Source of the DNA: Kluyvera ascorbata_C
GTDB taxonomy: Bacteria > Pseudomonadota > Gammaproteobacteria > Enterobacterales > Enterobacteriaceae
Reading direction: 5' to 3'
NCBI RefSeq assembly: GCF_044197065.1
Contig: NZ_JBIQOI010000004.1
Location: 186,001-250,000 of the forward strand
DNA: 64,000 nucleotides
Shown here: piece by piece, positions 25,245 to 33,472 of the stretch
Position numbering within the stretch: the first letter of the stretch is position 1
How the letters are laid out: each line of letters starts with the position of its first letter
Program-made: the position numbers and the translations under genes
Notes under the pieces: model-generated
The model's input: the letters and a program-made list of their open reading frames with translations, nothing else
Told to the model about the DNA's origin: nothing
Database searches by the model: none

Positions 25245-26189
25245 TTACTCGGTGTATTCGACCACCAGGCGACGTGGTGCCACGCGGCCTTCATCGTCGA
25301 TTTCACCCATGCCGAGGAATTTGCCTTCTTCCCCTTCGGTCACGCGCACCAGACCTTCAAGAGGCGCACCTGACGTCCGCACCGGATTACCATTTTTGAA
25401 ATAAACCGATGAGGTTAAAGGAAGATTGACTATCGGATAGTCTGAAGCAGGACTGTCCATTGGCATTAATAGCGGGTCGAGCAGACTCGCGGCCGGAACG
25501 CCCTGCTGTTCGGCCTGTTCGACCAGCGCATGCAGTTGTTCCAGCGTGACCATACGGTCGACCGGGTATTTGCTGACCGCCAGACGGCGCAGGAAAATCA
25601 CGTGCGCACCGCAGCCGAGCTTCTCACCCAGATCGTCGATAATGGTACGAATATAAGTACCTTTTGAGCAGTGAATCTCCAGCTCCAGTTCGTTACCTTC
25701 ATGGCGGATAAACAGCAGCTCATAGACGGTAATCGGGCGGGCTTCACGCGGTACGTCGATGCCCTGACGCGCATATTCGTACAGCTTTTTGCCCTGGTAC
25801 TTCAGCGCCGAGTACATGGATGGCACCTGTTGGGTGTCTCCACGGAAGCTCTCCAGCGCTTCAGCCAGCTGCGCATCGCTGAAGGTCACCGGACGTTCTT
25901 CCACGATCTGGCCATCGGCATCCGAGGTATCGGTGCGCTGGCCCAGGCGAGCAATCACACGATAACGCTTGTCGGAGTCCAGCAGATACTGAGAAAACTT
26001 GGTGGCTTCACCGAGGCAAATCGGCAGCATGCCGGTAGCCAGCGGGTCCAGCGCGCCGGTATGCCCGGCGCGGTTGGCGTTATAAATACGCTTGACCTTC
26101 TGCAGCACATCATTGCTGGACGCGCCTTGCGGTTTGTCCAGCAATAATACGCCGTGAATATCACGGCCGCGACGACGAGGACGACTCAT
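25245..26189 (-). CDS. truB: TruB, tRNA pseudouridine-55 synthase
   Basis: TruB converts U55 to pseudouridine in the T-loop of tRNAs and also acts as a tRNA chaperone. The protein has 314 residues, as in E. coli. The catalytic motif GHTGALDPLATGMLP contains the active aspartate, near residue 48. Other family motifs are LDKPQGASSNDVLQKVK and CSKGTYIRTIIDDLGEKLG, with a C-terminal PUA domain. Its ATG overlaps the rbfA stop (TGATG), so the two are translationally coupled in the nusA-infB-rbfA-truB-rpsO operon. Confidence 0.97.
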   Translation of the reverse strand: MSRPRRRGRDIHGVLLLDKPQGASSNDVLQKVKRIYNANRAGHTGALDPLATGMLPICLGEATKFSQYLLDSDKRYRVIARLGQRTDTSDADGQIVEERPVTFSDAQLAEALESFRGDTQQVPSMYSALKYQGKKLYEYARQGIDVPREARPITVYELLFIRHEGNELELEIHCSKGTYIRTIIDDLGEKLGCGAHVIFLRRLAVSKYPVDRMVTLEQLHALVEQAEQQGVPAASLLDPLLMPMDSPASDYPIVNLPLTSSVYFKNGNPVRTSGAPLEGLVRVTEGEEGKFLGMGEIDDEGRVAPRRLVVEYTE

Positions 26190-26593
26190 CAGTCCTCCTT
26201 GCTGTCGTCCGCTGGGTTCACACGACGTTCGTCGTCATGCTTCACCACGCTGGTCACCAGGTTAGACATGCGCATACCTTCAACCAGCGAGTTGTCGTAG
26301 AAGAAGGTCAGTTCCGGCACGATACGCAGGCGCATCGCTTTCCCCAGCAGAGAACGGATAAAGCCAGAGGCTTCCTGCAGCGCTTTGATGCCAGCTTTAA
26401 TCGCCGCTTCATCTTTATCGTTCAGGAAGGTGACAAACACTTTGGCATAGGCCAGGTCACGAGACATTTCGACACCGGAAACGGTGGTCATCATGCCCAG
26501 ACGAGGATCTTTAATTTCGCGCTGCAGGATGATTGCGATCTCTTTTTGCATCTCCTGGGCCACGCGCTGCGGGCGACCAAATTCTTTCGCCAT
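26189..26593 (-). CDS. rbfA: RbfA, 30S ribosome-binding factor
   Basis: RbfA is a KH-fold factor required for late 30S maturation and cold adaptation. The 134-residue product (E. coli 133) starts at MAKEFGRPQRVAQEM; the six extra upstream codons overlap the Shine-Dalgarno region (TCTGGAGAATT). Visible family segments are MQKEIAIILQREIKDPRLGMMT and FFYDNSLVEGMRMSNLV. The gene is separated from infB by about 150 bp containing a terminator-like hairpin and a REP pair, which is unusual inside an operon of this kind. Confidence 0.96.
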   Translation of the reverse strand: MAKEFGRPQRVAQEMQKEIAIILQREIKDPRLGMMTTVSGVEMSRDLAYAKVFVTFLNDKDEAAIKAGIKALQEASGFIRSLLGKAMRLRIVPELTFFYDNSLVEGMRMSNLVTSVVKHDDERRVNPADDSKED

Positions 26594-26609
26594 AATAAAT
26601 TCTCCAGAC

Positions 26610-26635
26610 AAAAAAGGGGCTATCAGCCCCTTTTT
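26610..26635. terminator. Terminator-like hairpin between infB and rbfA
   Basis: GGGGCT-ATC-AGCCCC is flanked by AAAAAA on one side and TTTTT on the other, so it resembles a terminator on both strands. It lies just upstream of the rbfA ribosome-binding site and would attenuate infB read-through. Confidence 0.65.
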
Positions 26636-26655
26636 AAAATTAATACGGTATTCAG

Positions 26656-26733
26656 GCTGTAGGCCTGATAAGCGCTGGCGCCATCAGGCATAACATTGCT
26701 GGATGACGGCGTAAACGCCGCCATCCGGCCTAC
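26656..26733. repeat. REP pair between infB and rbfA
   Basis: Two inverted REP units (GTAGGCCTGATAAGCG...CGCCATCAGGC and GGATGACGGCG...CGCCGCCATCCGGCC) lie inside the nusA-infB-rbfA operon. Confidence 0.8.
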
Positions 26734-26745
26734 ACCCAACCAACC

Positions 26746-29439
26746 TTAAGCGATGGTACGTTGGATCTCGATAATTTCGAACACTTCGATCATATCGCCA
26801 ACGCGAACGTCGTTGTAGTTCTTAACGCCGATACCACATTCCATACCGTTACGGACTTCGTTAACGTCATCTTTGAAGCGGCGCAGGGATTCCAGCTCGC
26901 CTTCATAGATAACCACGTTGTCGCGCAGAACGCGGATTGGGTTGTGACGCTTGATGGTACCTTCGGTAACCATACAGCCCGCGATCGCACCGAATTTCGG
27001 TGATTTGAACACGTCACGTACTTCAGCCAGACCAATGATCTGCTGTTTCAGTTCCGGAGACAGCATGCCGCTCATTGCTGCTTTCACTTCGTCGATCAGG
27101 TTATAGATGACGGAGTAGTAGCGCAGATCCAGGCTTTCTGACTCGATAACTTTACGTGCAGAGGCATCGGCACGTACGTTGAAGCCAACCAGGATAGCGT
27201 TAGATGCTGCAGCCAGGGTTGCGTCGGTTTCGGTGATACCACCTACGCCAGAACCGATGATCTTCACTTTCACTTCGTCGGTAGACAGTTTCAGCAAGGA
27301 GTCGGAGATCGCTTCCACAGAACCCTGTACGTCGGCCTTCAGTACGACGTTCACTTCGTGAACTTCGCCTTCGGTCATGTTGGCGAACATGTTCTCGAGT
27401 TTAGATTTCTGCTGACGAGCCAGTTTAACTTCACGGAATTTACCCTGACGGTACAGAGCAACTTCACGCGCTTTCTTCTCGTCACGAACGACGGTCACTT
27501 CGTCACCGGCAGCCGGAACACCGGACAGACCCAGGATTTCCACTGGAATGGATGGACCCGCTTCCAGCACTTCCTGACCCAGTTCGTTACGCATCGCACG
27601 AACGCGACCGTATTCGAAGCCACACAGTACGATATCGCCCTTGTTCAGGGTACCTTCGCGAACCAGGACGGTAGCGACTGGGCCACGACCTTTGTCCAGG
27701 AAGGATTCGATTACCGCGCCGCTCGCCATACCTTTACGAACCGCTTTCAGCTCCAGAACTTCAGCTTGCAGCAGGATAGCGTTCAGCAGGTCGTCGATAC
27801 CGGTACCCGCTTTTGCAGATACAGGGATGAACTGCGATTCGCCGCCCCATTCTTCCGGCATAACGCCGTACTGAGACAGTTCGTTCTTAACGCGGTCCAT
27901 ATCGGCTTCTGGCTTATCGATTTTGTTCACAGCAACAACCAAAGGCACCTGCGCCGCTTTCGCGTGCTGGATTGCTTCGATGGTCTGCGGCATCACGCCG
28001 TCGTCTGCCGCAACAACCAGAACAACGATATCCGTTGCCTGAGCACCACGAGCACGCATGGAGGTAAACGCGGCGTGGCCTGGGGTATCCAGGAAGGTGA
28101 TCATCCCGTTTTCAGTTTCAACGTGATAAGCACCGATGTGCTGAGTAATGCCGCCCGCTTCGCCAGAGGCCACTTTCGTAGAACGAATGTAGTCCAGCAG
28201 AGAGGTTTTACCGTGGTCAACGTGACCCATAATAGTCACAACTGGTGCGCGCGGTTCAGCCGCAGCACCGGTGTCACGGTCGCTCATTACCGCTTCTTCC
28301 AGCTCGTTTTCACGACGCAGGATAACTTTGTGGCCCATCTCTTCGGCAACCAGCTGTGCGGTTTCCTGGTCGATGACCTGGTTGATGGTGGCCATTGCGC
28401 CCAGCTTCATCATCGCTTTGATGACCTGAGAGCCTTTCACAGCCATCTTGTTAGCCAGATCGCCAACGGTAATGGTTTCACCAATCACAACATCACGGTT
28501 AACGGCCTGAGCTGGCTTCTGGAAGCCCTGCTGCAGCGCGGAACCTTTACGCTGTTTGCCGCCTTTACCACCGCGAACCGCTGCACGCGCTTCTTCACGG
28601 TCAGCTTTAGATTCAGCGTGTTTGTTGCCTTTCTTCTGAGGACGCGCTGCTTTAGATGCAGTACGCGCACGGCCACGGCCACCTTCAACTTCGCGGTCGT
28701 TTTCGTCTTCAGCCTGGCGAGCATGGGTAGAAGTCGTGACGTGATAATCGCTAGCATCTTCAATAGGTTCAGCGTTATTCACACCATTCTTCTCATTTTC
28801 TTCTGCCATACGGCGAGCTTCTTCCGCTACGCGGCGCGCTTCTTCTTCAAGCTTGCGACGTGCTTCTTCTTCCGCTTTACGCTTCAGCTCGGCAGCTTCA
28901 TTTTCACGGCGGGCTTTATCAGCCTGGGCAGTTTTGGTCATATCGTCGGTCTGTTGATTGCTCACTTTGTCTTTTTCCGCAGCTTCACGTTTCGCTTTGT
29001 CAGCGGCTTCACGATTAGCTTTTTCTGCGGCCTCACGTTCAGCTTTTTGTTGCGCCTCGCGTTTAGCTGCTTCTTCAGCTTCACGACGGGCTTGCTCTTC
29101 CGCTTCACGCTGCGCCTGCTCTTCCGCGGCCAGGCGTTCAGCCTCTTGCGGATCGCGTTTTACAAAGGTGCGTGTCTTGCGGACTTCGATTTGTACCGAT
29201 TTGCTTTTTCCACCGGTACCTGGAATGTTGAGAGTACTGCGCGTTTTGCGCTGCAAAGTCAACTTATCTGGGGCAGAACCATTTTCACGGTTCAGATGCG
29301 CCAGTAAGGTTTGCTTCTCTTGCGCGGACACAGAATCATCAGCACCTTTCGGGATGCCCGCATCAGCAAATTGCTGTACCAGGCGATCCACGGAGGTCTG
29401 TATTTCTGCAGCCAGCGTTTTTACGGTTACATCTGTCAT
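26746..29439 (-). CDS. infB: Translation initiation factor IF-2
   Basis: IF-2 is the GTPase that brings fMet-tRNA to the 30S subunit. The 897-residue protein (E. coli 890) has an N-terminal IF2_N region, a long Glu/Arg/Lys/Ala coiled-coil-like stretch at about 100-215, and the G domain with GHVDHGKT, DTPGH and NKID, then domains II-IV. Internal starts equivalent to those of the E. coli shorter isoforms are kept: a GTG at 28965 (VSNQQ) and an ATG at 28941 (MTKTAQ). It lies 24 bases after nusA. Confidence 0.98.
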   Translation of the reverse strand: MTDVTVKTLAAEIQTSVDRLVQQFADAGIPKGADDSVSAQEKQTLLAHLNRENGSAPDKLTLQRKTRSTLNIPGTGGKSKSVQIEVRKTRTFVKRDPQEAERLAAEEQAQREAEEQARREAEEAAKREAQQKAEREAAEKANREAADKAKREAAEKDKVSNQQTDDMTKTAQADKARRENEAAELKRKAEEEARRKLEEEARRVAEEARRMAEENEKNGVNNAEPIEDASDYHVTTSTHARQAEDENDREVEGGRGRARTASKAARPQKKGNKHAESKADREEARAAVRGGKGGKQRKGSALQQGFQKPAQAVNRDVVIGETITVGDLANKMAVKGSQVIKAMMKLGAMATINQVIDQETAQLVAEEMGHKVILRRENELEEAVMSDRDTGAAAEPRAPVVTIMGHVDHGKTSLLDYIRSTKVASGEAGGITQHIGAYHVETENGMITFLDTPGHAAFTSMRARGAQATDIVVLVVAADDGVMPQTIEAIQHAKAAQVPLVVAVNKIDKPEADMDRVKNELSQYGVMPEEWGGESQFIPVSAKAGTGIDDLLNAILLQAEVLELKAVRKGMASGAVIESFLDKGRGPVATVLVREGTLNKGDIVLCGFEYGRVRAMRNELGQEVLEAGPSIPVEILGLSGVPAAGDEVTVVRDEKKAREVALYRQGKFREVKLARQQKSKLENMFANMTEGEVHEVNVVLKADVQGSVEAISDSLLKLSTDEVKVKIIGSGVGGITETDATLAAASNAILVGFNVRADASARKVIESESLDLRYYSVIYNLIDEVKAAMSGMLSPELKQQIIGLAEVRDVFKSPKFGAIAGCMVTEGTIKRHNPIRVLRDNVVIYEGELESLRRFKDDVNEVRNGMECGIGVKNYNDVRVGDMIEVFEIIEIQRTIA

Positions 29440-29463
29440 ACTGTTCCTTCCTGCTACAGTTTA

Positions 29464-30951
29464 TTACGCTTCGTCGCCGAACCAGCAGATATTACGGGCA
29501 GCCATAATCAGCTCACCGGCTTTCTCGTCGGTTAACCCTTCGATATCCACCAGATCATCAATACCCTGTTCGGCGAGATCTTCCAGCGTACAAACACCAC
29601 GGGCAGCCAGTTTGAAGGCCATCTCACGATCTAATCCTTCCAGATTCAGCAGATCGTCAGCCGGTTTATTATCACCGAGGCTTTCTTCCTGGGCCAGTGC
29701 CAGAGTGGTCAGTGCGTTTTTAGCACGCTCGCGCAGTGCTTCAACGGTGTCTTCATCCAGGCCATCAATAGCCAGCAGCTCTTTCATTGGCACATAGGCC
29801 AGTTCTTCCAGCGTGGAGAAGCCTTCTTCAACCAGCACGGTAGCGAAATCTTCATCAATATCGAGATATTTAGTGAAGGTATCGATAGCCGCGTGTGCTT
29901 CAGCCTGGTGCTTCGCCTGCAGGTCATCAACGGTCATAACGTTGAGTTCCCAGCCGCTCAGTTGAGAAGCCAGACGGACGTTCTGACCGTTACGGCCAAT
30001 CGCCTGCGCCAGGTTGCCCGCTTCAACCGCGATATCCATGGTGTGCTTGTCTTCGTCAACCACAATAGATGCCACGTCAGCCGGAGCCATCGCGTTGATC
30101 ACGAACTGCGCTGGGTTGTCGTCCCACAGCACGATATCGATACGTTCGCCGCCCAGCTCGGTAGAGACCGCCTGAACACGCGCACCGCGCATACCAACAC
30201 AAGCACCGACTGGGTCGATACGTTTGTCGTTGGTCTTAACAGCGATTTTGGCACGAGAACCCGGATCGCGAGCAGCAGCTTTGATTTCGATAACTTCTTC
30301 ACCGATTTCTGGCACTTCAATGCGGAACAGTTCGATCAGCATTTCAGGCTTAGAACGGGTGACGAAGAGCTGCGCACCGCGCGCTTCCGGACGTACGGAG
30401 TACAGAACACCGCGGATACGGTCGCCTGGACGGAAGTTTTCACGCGGCAGCATGTCTTCACGCAGGATAACCGCTTCAGCGTTGTTGCCAAGGTCCAGAG
30501 AGATGTTGTCGCGGTTAACTTTCTTAACCACGCCGGTGATGATCTCACCTTCATGCTCACGGAACTGGTCTACAACCATTGCGCGTTCAGCTTCACGTAC
30601 TTTCTGTACGATAACCTGTTTTGCAGTCTGGGTCGTAATACGGTCGAAGGTCACAGATTCGATCTGATCTTCAACGTATTCGCCCACGTTCAGGCTTTCG
30701 TCTTCGAAGCGTGCCGCTTCGAGGGTGATTTCTTTAGTCGGCTGGGTCACTTCTTCGACAATAACCCAACGACGGAAGGTGTCGAAATCACCGCTACGAC
30801 GGTCAATTTCAACGCGAACGTCGATTTCTTGTTCGTATTTTTTCTTCGTTGCTGTAGCCAGCGCACTTTCCAGCGCTTCAAAAATTTTCTCGCGTGGCAG
30901 TGATTTTTCGTTGGAAACGGCTTCAACAACGGCCAAAATTTCTTTGTTCAT
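29464..30951 (-). CDS. nusA: NusA, transcription elongation/termination factor
   Basis: NusA binds RNA polymerase and affects pausing, termination and antitermination. The 495-residue protein has the full enterobacterial layout: an N-terminal polymerase-binding domain, S1 (about 135-200; GEIITGVVKKVNRDNISLDLG), KH1 and KH2 (VGACVGMRGARVQAV and AIGRNGQNVRLA) and two C-terminal acidic repeats (FATVLVEEGFSTLEELA and FKLAARGVCTLEDLAEQG). It is the second protein gene of the metY-rimP-nusA-infB transcript and in E. coli represses this operon. Confidence 0.98.
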   Translation of the reverse strand: MNKEILAVVEAVSNEKSLPREKIFEALESALATATKKKYEQEIDVRVEIDRRSGDFDTFRRWVIVEEVTQPTKEITLEAARFEDESLNVGEYVEDQIESVTFDRITTQTAKQVIVQKVREAERAMVVDQFREHEGEIITGVVKKVNRDNISLDLGNNAEAVILREDMLPRENFRPGDRIRGVLYSVRPEARGAQLFVTRSKPEMLIELFRIEVPEIGEEVIEIKAAARDPGSRAKIAVKTNDKRIDPVGACVGMRGARVQAVSTELGGERIDIVLWDDNPAQFVINAMAPADVASIVVDEDKHTMDIAVEAGNLAQAIGRNGQNVRLASQLSGWELNVMTVDDLQAKHQAEAHAAIDTFTKYLDIDEDFATVLVEEGFSTLEELAYVPMKELLAIDGLDEDTVEALRERAKNALTTLALAQEESLGDNKPADDLLNLEGLDREMAFKLAARGVCTLEDLAEQGIDDLVDIEGLTDEKAGELIMAARNICWFGDEA

Positions 30952-30979
30952 CGCGGGCTTTTCACCTCAATCCAGACTG

Positions 30980-31432
30980 TTAAAAGTGGGGAACCAGGTT
31001 CGCCTTCTGGATGTTACTCAGCGCGAACACTTCATCTTTACCGTCGACTGTCACGGTGATCATCTCACCGTCTACCGCTTTAATAATGCCCTGCCACTTA
31101 CGACGGTTCTGAACCGCCATACGCAGGACCAGCGTAACCTCTTCACCCATGAAACGCACATAGTGTTCAGCAGTGAACATAGGACGGTCGAGGCCCGGAG
31201 AGGAAACTTCCAGGTTGTAAGCCACCGTAATAGGATCTTCAACATCCATCACCGCGCTTACCTGGTGGCTCACATCAGCACAATCATCAACATTGATGCC
31301 ATCTTCACTATCAATATAGATGCGCAGTGTCGATGTGCGACCGCGAATAAATTCGATGCCGACCAGTTCGTAGCCTAAGGCTTCAACCGGCGCTGTAATC
31401 ATCTCTGTTAATTTTTGCTCTAATGTGGACAA
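30980..31432 (-). CDS. rimP: RimP, 30S ribosome maturation factor
   Basis: RimP helps assemble the 30S subunit around the central pseudoknot. The 150-residue length follows from the TTG start at 31432 (STLEQKLTEM), which aligns with E. coli RimP and has GGGGGTGGG at Shine-Dalgarno distance. Two further in-frame starts (GTG 31438, TTG 31444) are possible but lie inside that ribosome-binding sequence. Family motifs are GIEFIRGRTSTLRIYID and VSSPGLDRP. It is the first protein gene after metY. Confidence 0.94.
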   Translation of the reverse strand: MSTLEQKLTEMITAPVEALGYELVGIEFIRGRTSTLRIYIDSEDGINVDDCADVSHQVSAVMDVEDPITVAYNLEVSSPGLDRPMFTAEHYVRFMGEEVTLVLRMAVQNRRKWQGIIKAVDGEMITVTVDGKDEVFALSNIQKANLVPHF

Positions 31433-31449
31433 ACCCACCCCCAAGACAT

Positions 31450-31469
31450 AAAAAAAGGGCCTAAAGCCC
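31450..31469 (-). terminator. Terminator-like hairpin before rimP (proximal)
   Basis: On the minus strand GGGC-TTTAG-GCCC is followed by seven T, and rimP begins 17 bases further on. It is the second of two terminators between metY and rimP. Confidence 0.65.
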
Positions 31470-31491
31470 AGTTATTCTGTAGTCAGATAAC

Positions 31492-31513
31492 AAAAAACCC
31501 CGATAAATCGGGG
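31492..31513 (-). terminator. Terminator of metY
   Basis: On the minus strand CCCCGAT-TT-ATCGGGG is followed by six T, about 130 bases past the tRNA 3' end. Read-through is needed to reach rimP-nusA-infB. Confidence 0.8.
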
Positions 31514-31640
31514 CTTTAGATAACTGAACCCTATAGCCGCAACTGCGGCCTGGAGAACCTTCCGAAAGAATTTTTTTTCAAATCCAGCTACGAAGGCCTA
31601 AGTCTTCACAGTATATTTGAAAATGAACTCTAAGGGAAAG

Positions 31641-31717
<77 letters not shown>

Positions 31718-31775
31718 CCTGAAACGTGGCAAATTTTACTCGTTTTGAGTAAAAAGTGCAAATAATGCTGGGATT

Positions 31776-31793
31776 TGGTACCGAGGACGGGAC
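31776..31793 (-). repeat. leuU-like tRNA 3'-end fragment in the metY leader
   Basis: The minus strand reads GTCCCGTCCTCGGTACCA, which is the 3' end of a tRNA-Leu(GAG) including CCA. It matches leuU at 35139-35156 with one mismatch. It lies between the metY promoter and the tRNA. No other part of a leucine tRNA is recognisable upstream. Confidence 0.75.
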
Positions 31794-31808
31794 GTAAAAT
31801 CTGCTTCT

Positions 31809-31838
31809 AGTATAGTGACCTCGATCACAGCTTGTCAA
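31809..31838 (-). promoter_or_regulatory. metY promoter with CRP-like site in the spacer
   Basis: On the minus strand -35 TTGACA (31838-31833), an 18-bp spacer and -10 TATACT (31814-31809) give a strong sigma-70 promoter. TGTGA-TCGAGG-TCACT at 31829-31814 is a CRP-like site inside the spacer, where it would block polymerase. Confidence 0.75.
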
Positions 31839-31919
31839 CCTCACATTCTATGCAGAAGAAATGCGTAAGCCGTCGCGGTATGGTAATGCTGGTTATCAGC
31901 GCTGACGGCGCGGATTTTT

Positions 31920-32003
31920 TGAATAAAAATGCACGAATCCCTTCCGATGCCAGTCAAAACATGATTAAATGAAAACTCATTTATTTTGCATAAAAATTCA
32001 CTG
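31920..32003 (+). promoter_or_regulatory. ArgR (ARG) boxes upstream of argG
   Basis: Three ARG-box-like 18-mers are visible. The distal one is TGAATAAAAATGCA at 31920-31933. A close pair follows: AAATGAAAACTCATTT at 31967-31982 and TTGCATAAAAATTCAC from 31986. The spacing of the pair (about 3 bp) is the usual ArgR layout. The site lies 50-130 bases before the argG start. Confidence 0.75.
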
Positions 32004-32051
32004 ACAGCGAAAGCGATTTATCCTTCAGTCAATCAAGCAGGGTTTTACTTT

Positions 32052-33395
32052 ATGACGACGATTCTCAAGCATCTTCCAGCAGGTCAACGTATTGGTATCG
32101 CCTTCTCTGGCGGTCTTGACACCAGCGCAGCGCTGCTGTGGATGCGACAAAAAGGAGCGGTCCCTTATGCATATACTGCAAACCTGGGCCAGCCTGACGA
32201 AGAAGATTATGATGCGATCCCTCGTCGTGCTATGGAATATGGCGCAGAGAATGCTCGCCTGATCGACTGCCGTAAACAACTGGTTGCTGAAGGTATCGCC
32301 GCGATTCAGTGTGGTGCCTTCCACAACACTACCGGTGGTCTGACCTACTTTAACACCACCCCGCTGGGCCGTGCCGTGACCGGTACCATGCTGGTTGCCG
32401 CCATGAAAGAAGATGGCGTAAACATCTGGGGCGACGGCAGCACCTATAAAGGCAACGATATCGAACGCTTCTATCGTTACGGCCTGCTGACCAACGCTGA
32501 ACTGCAAATTTACAAACCGTGGCTCGATACCGACTTTATCGACGAGCTCGGCGGTCGTCATGAAATGTCTGAATTCATGATCGCCTGCGGCTTCGACTAC
32601 AAAATGTCCGTCGAGAAAGCCTACTCCACCGACTCCAACATGCTGGGCGCAACGCACGAAGCAAAAGACCTTGAGTTCCTGAACTCCAGCGTGAAGATCG
32701 TTAACCCCATCATGGGCGTGAAATTCTGGGACGAAAACGTGAAGATCCCAGCGGAAGAAGTCACTGTGCGCTTTGAGCAGGGCCATCCGGTCGCGCTGAA
32801 CGGTAAAACTTTCAGCGACGACGTTGAGATGATGCTGGAAGCGAACCGCATCGGCGGCCGTCACGGTCTGGGCATGAGCGACCAGATTGAAAACCGTATC
32901 ATTGAAGCGAAGAGCCGTGGCATCTACGAAGCTCCGGGGATGGCACTGCTGCATATTGCCTACGAGCGTCTGCTGACCGGTATCCACAACGAAGATACCA
33001 TCGAGCAGTATCATTCCCATGGCCGTCAGTTGGGCAAACTGCTGTATCAGGGCCGCTGGTTCGACTCGCAGGCGTTGATGTTACGTGACGGCCTGCAGCG
33101 TTGGGTGGCCAGCCAGATTACCGGTGAAGTGACACTGGAGCTGCGTCGTGGCAACGACTACTCCATTCTCAATACTGTGTCTGACAACCTGACCTACAAG
33201 GCCGAGCGTCTGACCATGGAGAAAGGTGAGTCTGTGTTCTCGCCAGACGATCGTATTGGCCAACTGACCATGCGTAACCTCGACATCACCGATACCCGTG
33301 AAAAGCTGTTCGGCTATGCGAAAGCGGGTCTGCTGACCGCCTCTTCTGCCACCGGTCTGCCGCAGGTTGAGAACCTGGAAAACAAAGGCAAATAA
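32052..33395 (+). CDS. argG: Argininosuccinate synthase
   Basis: ArgG joins citrulline and aspartate with ATP hydrolysis to AMP to form argininosuccinate, the penultimate step of arginine synthesis. The 447-residue product equals the E. coli length. The ATP-binding P-loop AFSGGLDTSAAL is near the N-terminus, followed by YTANLGQPDEEDYDAIP and TGTMLVAAMKEDGVNIWGDG. I start at MTTILKHL (ATG 32052); the upstream in-frame codons run through the ARG boxes. It is divergent from metY. Confidence 0.97.
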   Translation: MTTILKHLPAGQRIGIAFSGGLDTSAALLWMRQKGAVPYAYTANLGQPDEEDYDAIPRRAMEYGAENARLIDCRKQLVAEGIAAIQCGAFHNTTGGLTYFNTTPLGRAVTGTMLVAAMKEDGVNIWGDGSTYKGNDIERFYRYGLLTNAELQIYKPWLDTDFIDELGGRHEMSEFMIACGFDYKMSVEKAYSTDSNMLGATHEAKDLEFLNSSVKIVNPIMGVKFWDENVKIPAEEVTVRFEQGHPVALNGKTFSDDVEMMLEANRIGGRHGLGMSDQIENRIIEAKSRGIYEAPGMALLHIAYERLLTGIHNEDTIEQYHSHGRQLGKLLYQGRWFDSQALMLRDGLQRWVASQITGEVTLELRRGNDYSILNTVSDNLTYKAERLTMEKGESVFSPDDRIGQLTMRNLDITDTREKLFGYAKAGLLTASSATGLPQVENLENKGK

Positions 33396-33412
33396 GCCTG
33401 CGTCGAGAATGT

Positions 33413-33438
33413 AAAAGGCCGCTTATGCGGCCTTTTTT
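33413..33438 (+). terminator. argG terminator
   Basis: AAAAGGCCGC-TTAT-GCGGCC is followed by six T, 18 bases beyond the argG stop. Confidence 0.9.
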
Positions 33439-33472
33439 ACGCCTGGGGATTGTTTGGGCTCGGAGAGTTGCA

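Noticed and set aside
27358..29307. 649-codon open frame antisense to infB
   Set aside because: It has the same cause as the pnp shadow. Its end reads as Phe/Arg/Ser runs that are the complement of the Glu/Arg/Ala-rich IF-2 linker.
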